Shown here: in pieces, positions 6,438 through 10,130 of the stretch | How positions within the stretch are numbered: position 1 is the stretch's first letter | How the letters are laid out: each line of letters starts with the position of its first letter | Source of the DNA: Planctomycetota bacterium | Lineage (GTDB): Bacteria; Planctomycetota; UBA1135; UBA2386 | DNA: 10,130 nucleotides | Reading direction: 5' to 3' | Assembly (NCBI GenBank): GCA_020425915.1 | Contig: JAGQQZ010000599.1 | Span: 1 to 10,130 of the forward strand | Translations under genes and position numbers: made by a program | Notes under the pieces: generated by a model | Databases searched by the model: none | What the model was told of the DNA's origin: nothing | Seen by the model: the letters and a program-made list of their open reading frames with translations, nothing else

Positions 6438-7439
6438 ATGAAACGACCCACTGCGATGCTGCTCGCAGCGAGCCTCGGCTTCGTGACGGCTGGCCTGACC
6501 GCCCAGGTTGGCGGCAAGGTGCCGGACGCGAACTTCGAGAGCTTCGGCAACACCGAAGCGACCTCGCTCGCGGACTTCGAAGGCCGCTTGATCCTCCTCG
6601 AGGCCTTCGCCTACTGGTGAGGCCCCTGCAAGAGCTCGGTCGCGCACCTCAACGAACTCCATGACGAGTTCGAGAAGGACGGCCTGAGCATCGTCGGCGT
6701 GACCGGCGAGCCTGTAGACAAGACGGTTCCTTGGGTCGAAGAGACGGGCATGAAGTACGCCTTCGGGTATCTCTCGAAGGGCGACATGAGCTCGTTCATG
6801 AAGGACCTCGGCATGTCGGGCTACCCGAGTGCCGTCCTCGTCGACCCGAAGGGCGAGATCGTTTGGGCTGGGCACCCGTCCAGCGTGAACGGCAGCCTGA
6901 TCAAGAAACACATCGCGGGTGCGAGCACCGGGCCAGTGGGTCCTGCCGCGATCGCGAAGAACTGGCCGGAGGAAGCCAAGGCGGTTCGCAAGGCCTTCCT
7001 CGACGGCAAGTACGGCAAGGCTCTCGAAGAGGCGCAGAAGCTCGGGCAGGACTCATCGGTCCTGGCCGACGTCGAACGCGTCATCGGGCAGCAGGCCGCG
7101 CGCATCAAGTCCTGCCACGAGCAGGGCGACTACCTCGGGTTCTCCGACATGATGCGCGATGCGAAGAAGATGCTCTCGGGCACTCCGCAGTTCGAGGAAC
7201 TCGAGAAGATCGAGGGCGAGCTGAAGAGCGACCGCGATGCGAAGGCCGTGATGTCGGCCCAGAAGAAGCTGCAGAAGCTCGCCGAGCAGATCCGCGAAGC
7301 GCGCAAGGCCAAGGACGTCGCCAAGGCCGAGCGGTTCGTGCGTCAGCTCGTCGAGAAGCACCCCGGCACCTACGTCGAAGCTTCCGGCAAGAAGCTGCTC
7401 GACAGCGCCGAGAAGAAGCGCGCCGGGATGGACCGCTGA
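6438..7439 (+). CDS. Exported TlpA/thioredoxin-like selenoprotein (W-Sec-G-P-C active site)
   Basis: Read through the TGA at 6618-6620, this is one 333-residue protein. A signal peptide (MKRPTAMLLAASLGFVTAGLTA) leads into a TlpA/redoxin fold: PDANFESF, then TSLADFEGRLILLEAFAYW, then the active site with Sec61-G-P-Cys64, then SIVGVTGE. SGYPSAVLVDPKGEIVWAG carries the conserved cis-proline, Pro130. The TGA replaces exactly the first Cys of WCGPC, the attacking residue, and no other internal stop occurs. From residue 165 on, the protein is a Lys/Glu/Ala-rich, predicted helical extension with one more Cys (226). The family reduces or exchanges thiols outside the cytoplasm, and Sec would make the attack faster. 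The gene itself ends in TGA. There is no clear Shine-Dalgarno before ATG 6438. It stands alone on its strand, between hairpins upstream and a shared terminator downstream. A nonsense mutation or a base error (TGC to TGA) is the alternative, which I consider less likely. Confidence 0.85.
6618..6620 (+). other. In-frame TGA, probable selenocysteine codon
   Basis: The codon follows TGG (Trp60) and precedes GGC CCC TGC (Gly-Pro-Cys64), so it sits at the N-terminal redox position of a thioredoxin CxxC motif. The same frame runs from ATG 6438 to this codon and on to 7439. TGA is a normal stop in this genome, since it ends five of the seven genes here, so reassignment to Trp does not explain it. Confidence 0.85.
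6618..6663 (+). promoter_or_regulatory. Candidate bacterial SECIS element
   Basis: Bacterial SECIS hairpins lie directly after the Sec codon and show a G or GU in an apical loop about 16-37 nt downstream. Two pairings by hand meet this. In A, 6618-6622 pairs with 6647-6651, 6627-6629 with 6644-6646, and 6634-6635 with 6642-6643. This leaves the six-base loop UCGGUC, with GGU at 18-20 nt after the TGA, close to the spacing I recall for E. coli fdhF; the 5' side carries two 4-nt bulges. In B, 6632-6634 pairs with 6657-6659 and 6636-6638 with 6653-6655, giving a loop that starts with GU at 6639. No folding energies were computed, and the pairing is imperfect in both. Confidence 0.45.
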
Positions 7440-7447
7440 ACCTCGCG

Positions 7448-7476
7448 CCGGCGCGGCGGCTCAGTCGCCGCGCCGG
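7448..7476. terminator. Bidirectional terminator hairpin between convergent genes
   Basis: CCGGCGCGGCG (7448-7458) and CGCCGCGCCGG (7466-7476) are perfect 11-bp inverted complements. A G-T and a C-G pair can extend the stem and leave a TCA loop. It starts 9 bp after the selenoprotein stop and covers the stop codon and last codons of the minus-strand inositol-phosphate synthase gene. There is no T run on either side, but the stem is long and entirely G/C, so it could stop transcripts from both directions. Confidence 0.7.
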
Positions 7477-8687
7477 ACCGATTCGAGGTAGCGGCACAGC
7501 ACGTGCCACTGCATGTGCAGGTCGTGACCGATGTCGCCGACCGGCTGCTTGAAGAAGCAGGCGAGGTGCCCCATCGGGCCCGCTTCGCCGCGCCGCGCCG
7601 CGAGGTCGGCGAGTCGCACCATGTCGAGGACGAGCGGTGCGGCGAGGATCGCGTCGCAGCCGTGCCAGGTGAACTGCATCGACATCCGGTAGTCGAGGAA
7701 GCCCTGGAAGTGAACGAAGTCCCACGCGGTCTTGAGGTCGCCGAGTGAGGGGACGTAGTCGATGCCGACGTGGGTGTGCAGCGGGTAGCCGAGGATCTGC
7801 GCGAGCAGCGCGTCCTTGGTCGCGACCTTGGACTGCTTGTTCTCCGCGTCGGACAGCACCGCGCCGTCGCGGTCGCCGAGCATGTTGTAGCCCTGCCACG
7901 AGAGCACGCGCAGGTTGCGGTACTTGAACATCGGGGCGAGCGCCGACTTGACGAGCGTCTCACCGGTCTTGCCGTCGGCGCCCATGTAGGGCGTGCCGTT
8001 GGCCGCGAAGCACTCGGTCACGCCGGGCACCAACGCCGCGTTCGACGGCGTGAAGTGGATGAACGGTAGTCCGAGCTCGGCGGCAGCGAGGGCGTAGATC
8101 GTCGATGACCGCACGGCGGTGCGCCGGTCCGCGTCGATCGCGGCGGTGAGCTTCGCGTGGGAGCGGTGCGCGCCGGTCAGGCGCAGCTTCGGCTCGGTCG
8201 ACGACAGGTTCACGCAGACGCAGCGGGTCAGCCGCTTGCGCTTCATGAACGCGCGGATGTCGCGCTTCGTCCGATCGAGCTCGGCGCGCAGCGTCTTGAC
8301 CTTCGGTGCGTCGTTGCCGACGAGTCGCTGGATCGTGCGGCCGGCGTTGACGAGCGAGCCGCGCGCGATGTCGGCGTCGACCTTGGTGATCGCCGACTTG
8401 ACCTTCTCGAGGAGTGGGTAGGGGATCGTTCCTGTCTGCTGCTGGATCTCACGCGCCGAGTCGAGCAGCGTTCCGCGTCGCACCTCGTGACCGCCGAACA
8501 CGAGCTTCTCGAGCCCGGCGAGCGGGATGCCGTCGCAGAGTTCCGTCTCGGTCAGCAGCCCTTGCGGGCTCGTCAGTCCGCGCGCGATCGCGTGTGCGCC
8601 GACGATCATCGTGGTGGCGAGTCCACCGCGTGCACCGAAGATCCAGACACCGAGCCGACCGGTCGGTGATTCGTGCTTGGCTGCCAA
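7461..8687 (-). CDS. ino1: myo-inositol-1-phosphate synthase
   Basis: The 408-residue protein matches bacterial inositol-3-phosphate (L-myo-inositol-1-phosphate) synthases. These use NAD+ in an internal redox cycle to turn glucose 6-phosphate into inositol phosphate. The N terminus has the dinucleotide-binding segment WIFGARGGLATTMIVG (residues 15-30). Further on come SSTEP, FIHFTPSNAALVPGV, the active-site lysine loop KTGETLVKSALAPMF from Lys240, LSWQGYNMLGDRDGAVL and, near the C terminus, GPMGHLACFFKQPVGD. I chose TTG 8687, which puts the nucleotide-binding strand at the usual distance from the N terminus; no ATG or GTG in frame lies nearer to it. It is cytoplasmic. Inositol phosphate could feed inositol phospholipids or a compatible solute. 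The gene is convergent with the selenoprotein gene and divergent from the GT87 gene, sharing a 126 bp upstream region. Confidence 0.93.
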   Translation of the reverse strand: MAAKHESPTGRLGVWIFGARGGLATTMIVGAHAIARGLTSPQGLLTETELCDGIPLAGLEKLVFGGHEVRRGTLLDSAREIQQQTGTIPYPLLEKVKSAITKVDADIARGSLVNAGRTIQRLVGNDAPKVKTLRAELDRTKRDIRAFMKRKRLTRCVCVNLSSTEPKLRLTGAHRSHAKLTAAIDADRRTAVRSSTIYALAAAELGLPFIHFTPSNAALVPGVTECFAANGTPYMGADGKTGETLVKSALAPMFKYRNLRVLSWQGYNMLGDRDGAVLSDAENKQSKVATKDALLAQILGYPLHTHVGIDYVPSLGDLKTAWDFVHFQGFLDYRMSMQFTWHGCDAILAAPLVLDMVRLADLAARRGEAGPMGHLACFFKQPVGDIGHDLHMQWHVLCRYLESVRRGD

Positions 8688-8813
8688 GTTCGTGGAAGAA
8701 GGGTCCAGTCCGCGGGGCGAGGGGCCAGGACACTATGGGGATCGACCGGGCGAGGCAACCCGAGAGCGGGAGCGCGCTTCCTTCGGGCGCGAGAACGCCC
8801 AATACTGCGGCCG
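8688..8813. promoter_or_regulatory. Divergent intergenic region (inositol-phosphate synthase / GT87)
   Basis: This 126 bp stretch must hold the start signals of both flanking genes. For the minus-strand gene a weak sigma70-like pair can be read: TTGCCT (complement of 8753-8758) and CATAGT (complement of 8732-8737), with 15 bp spacing, shorter than ideal. For the plus-strand gene AATACT (8801-8806) is the only AT-rich hexamer, but it is too close to ATG 8814 to be a convincing -10 unless the transcript is nearly leaderless. A small hairpin (GGGCG 8785-8789 with CGCCC 8796-8800) lies before it. I see no Shine-Dalgarno for either gene. Confidence 0.3.
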
Positions 8814-10052
8814 ATGCGTCGTCTCGCCTGGCCCCTGGTCGTCCTGCTGCTCGTCGTGCTGGGCCTGTTCCCGTTCCTCGGGAAGGGCACCAGCGAGCTG
8901 CCGGTCTACACGGAGGCCGGGGCTCGCATGCTCGCGCAGGAGGAGATCTACCGGCCCGCCGACGAGAAGCCGTTCTCGTACCCGCCGTTCTTCGCGGTGG
9001 CGTTCGTGCCGTTCGCGTTGCTGCCGCAGACGCAGGACGTGCAGCGCGCGGTCTGGTACTTCGCCAACGTCGGCGCCCTGATCGCGACCCTCGCGATGCT
9101 CTGGTCGATCGTGAAGCCGGCCCTGCGCGAGCGCCGCCAACGCGTCTGGTTCTGGGTCGGTCTCACCGCGTTGACCGCGCGGCACGTGCTCGCCGTGTTC
9201 CAGAACCAGAGCCACGATCTGCTCGTCGGCCTGGCGATCACCCTGGCGGCGTTCGCGTGGGGCCGCGCGCGCGGGATGTGGGCCGGCTGGTGGGCGGGGC
9301 TGGCCGGCGCGTGCAAGGCGACGCCGTTGTTGTTCGGACTCCCGTTCGTCGCCCAGCGTCGATGGCGCGCCGTCGTCGGGATCGGCCTCGGGTTCGCGAT
9401 CTGTTCCCTCGTGCCTGACGTGCTGTTCCCGCGCACCGACGGCCGCCTCTGGCTCGTCGCGTGGTTCGAGATCATGGTCTCGGGGATCGGCCTCGGCGAC
9501 TCCGCACAACGCGCTGGCGTCTGGCACCCCGCGAGCATCCTCAACCAGTCGCTGTCGGGAACGATCTACCGGTTGACGACGCACGTCGAACCCGAGCTCC
9601 GCGTGCTCGACATCGCCCCGATCCACCTCGGCGACGGCGCGCGCAAGACGGTCACGATGCTCGGACAGCTCGCCGTCGCGGCGCTGATCGGCTTCGTCTC
9701 ACTGCGCCGCGTCGAGGCCGACGACGAACGGCGCCTACACCGCCTCGGCCTCGCCGGCTGCGTCGCGTGCGGCATGGTGCTGTTGTCGCCGATGAGCAGC
9801 AAGTCGCACTTCTGCGTCCTGCTCCTGCCGGTGGCCTACTGCCTCGTGCGCTGCATCGGTGGTCCGAAGGACCGGGTGCTCGCGGCGCTGCTGTGGGCCG
9901 TGTTCGCACTCGGGACGCTGACGACGAAGGGCGTGCTCGGGCGCTCGATGGGGGAACTGGCGTTGGCGTACGGTGCGGTGACGTGGGCGACGGTCGTGTT
10001 GTTGCTGGCGGCTGCGCACGGGGTGTTCTGGACGAGACGAGAGGACGGTTGA
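8814..10052 (+). CDS. GT87 (DUF2029) family membrane glycosyltransferase
   Basis: The 412-residue protein is strongly hydrophobic with multiple membrane spans, starting with residues 5-22. I chose ATG 8814 because it begins right at the first span (MRRLAWPLVVLLLVVLGLF); the 47 codons that could precede it look like non-coding sequence. Family marks in order are a short extracytoplasmic loop SELPVYTEAG (acidic Glu28 where GT87/PimE-like enzymes usually carry the catalytic Asp), IYRP then FSYPPFFAVAFVPFALLP (YPP at 56-58), QNQSHDLLVGL (130-140) and CKATPLLFGLPF (Lys168, Pro171). GT87 enzymes transfer a sugar, often mannose, from polyprenyl phosphate on the outer face of the membrane; PimE of mycobacteria is the known example. 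The acceptor here is unknown. Its position beside an inositol-phosphate synthase gene makes an inositol-containing lipid a possible acceptor, by inference only. Confidence 0.85.
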   Translation: MRRLAWPLVVLLLVVLGLFPFLGKGTSELPVYTEAGARMLAQEEIYRPADEKPFSYPPFFAVAFVPFALLPQTQDVQRAVWYFANVGALIATLAMLWSIVKPALRERRQRVWFWVGLTALTARHVLAVFQNQSHDLLVGLAITLAAFAWGRARGMWAGWWAGLAGACKATPLLFGLPFVAQRRWRAVVGIGLGFAICSLVPDVLFPRTDGRLWLVAWFEIMVSGIGLGDSAQRAGVWHPASILNQSLSGTIYRLTTHVEPELRVLDIAPIHLGDGARKTVTMLGQLAVAALIGFVSLRRVEADDERRLHRLGLAGCVACGMVLLSPMSSKSHFCVLLLPVAYCLVRCIGGPKDRVLAALLWAVFALGTLTTKGVLGRSMGELALAYGAVTWATVVLLLAAAHGVFWTRREDG

Positions 10053-10097
10053 CGTAGGGGTTGCGATCGGCCGGGCTCTCGAACGCTCGGGATCAAA

Positions 10098-10127
10098 GGC
10101 AAGACGCGGGGGCTCCCCCCGTTTGCC
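10098..10127 (+). terminator. Terminator-like hairpin after the GT87 gene
   Basis: CGGGGG (10107-10112) and CCCCCG (10116-10121) pair around a CTC loop. Outside a small bulge (10104-10106, with a possible G10103-T10122 wobble), GGCAA (10098-10102) pairs with TTGCC (10123-10127). A short TTT follows the inner stem. It begins 45 bp after the GT87 stop and is the best-looking intrinsic terminator in the window, though the window ends 3 bases later. Confidence 0.6.
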
Positions 10128-10130
10128 CCG

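Noticed and set aside
6618..6620. TGA read as tryptophan (alternative genetic code)
   Set aside because: Four of the other six genes here end in TGA, at 3866-3868, 4981-4983, 7461-7463 (minus strand) and 10050-10052, and the host looks like a standard-code, GC-rich bacterium. A Trp at the CxxC cysteine would also destroy the active site.
6438..7439. Pseudogene split by a nonsense mutation
   Set aside because: This is the main alternative to a selenoprotein. There is only one stop, it lies exactly at the redox cysteine, no frameshift is present, and the downstream part keeps all family features. It is kept as a possibility but is less likely.
6699..7439. Separate downstream gene starting at GTG 6699
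   Set aside because: This start falls inside a core strand of the thioredoxin fold and would remove the signal peptide and active site. It is the same frame as the upstream part and is better explained by read-through.
8673..8813. N-terminal extension of the GT87 protein
   Set aside because: The 47 extra residues are basic, overlap the start of the divergent inositol-phosphate synthase gene and lack family resemblance. ATG 8814 begins directly at the first membrane span.
1..10130. CRISPR array, insertion sequence, tRNA or rRNA
   Set aside because: I see no spaced direct repeats, transposase-like frames, terminal inverted repeats or cloverleaf sequences. The only direct repeat is the adjacent 54-bp pair inside the deacetylase gene.

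Overview
This is a gene-dense, very GC-rich window with strong G/C preference at third codon positions. It holds seven protein-coding genes and no RNA genes that I can see. The mix of a large secreted PIG-L family deacetylase, a secreted sialate O-acetylesterase-like protein, an AlgX/SGNH-like exported protein, a bacterial inositol-phosphate synthase and a GT87 membrane glycosyltransferase, together with few Shine-Dalgarno sites, suggests a member of Planctomycetota. That assignment comes from gene content and style only, not from a marker gene.

Layout. (1) Positions 27-6374, plus strand: a tightly packed four-gene run. It encodes an exported SGNH/AlgX-like protein that appears to have lost its catalytic residues, an exported PIG-L deacetylase (32 bp gap), a DAO-family flavoprotein oxidoreductase (4 bp overlap) and an exported sialate O-acetylesterase family protein (19 bp overlap). 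Two perfect 7-bp hairpins stand back to back at its end (6354-6371 and 6374-6391). Three of the four products have signal peptides and two belong to families that remove acetyl groups from sugars, so a role in processing extracellular or envelope glycans is plausible. (2) Positions 6438-7439, plus strand: an exported TlpA/thioredoxin-like protein whose reading frame is interrupted by a single TGA at 6618-6620. The TGA falls exactly at the first cysteine of the WCGPC active site, and the frame continues cleanly for another 272 sense codons. This is best read as a selenoprotein with a W-Sec-G-P-C redox centre. (3) Positions 7461-8687, minus strand: myo-inositol-1-phosphate synthase, convergent with the selenoprotein gene. 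The two are separated by an 11-bp perfect inverted repeat that probably terminates both. (4) Positions 8814-10052, plus strand: a GT87/DUF2029 polytopic glycosyltransferase, divergent from the inositol-phosphate synthase gene, followed by a terminator-like hairpin at the window edge.

The main discovery candidate is the thioredoxin-like selenoprotein with a long helical, Lys/Glu-rich C-terminal extension. TGA is not reassigned as a sense codon in this genome: four of the other six genes end in TGA, as does the selenoprotein itself. No selenocysteine machinery (selA, selB, selC, selD) lies in the window, so the host genome must supply it if the reading is right. Secondary points are the apparent SGNH pseudoenzyme, a recent 54-bp in-frame tandem duplication in the deacetylase, and the pairing of inositol-phosphate synthase with a GT87 enzyme.
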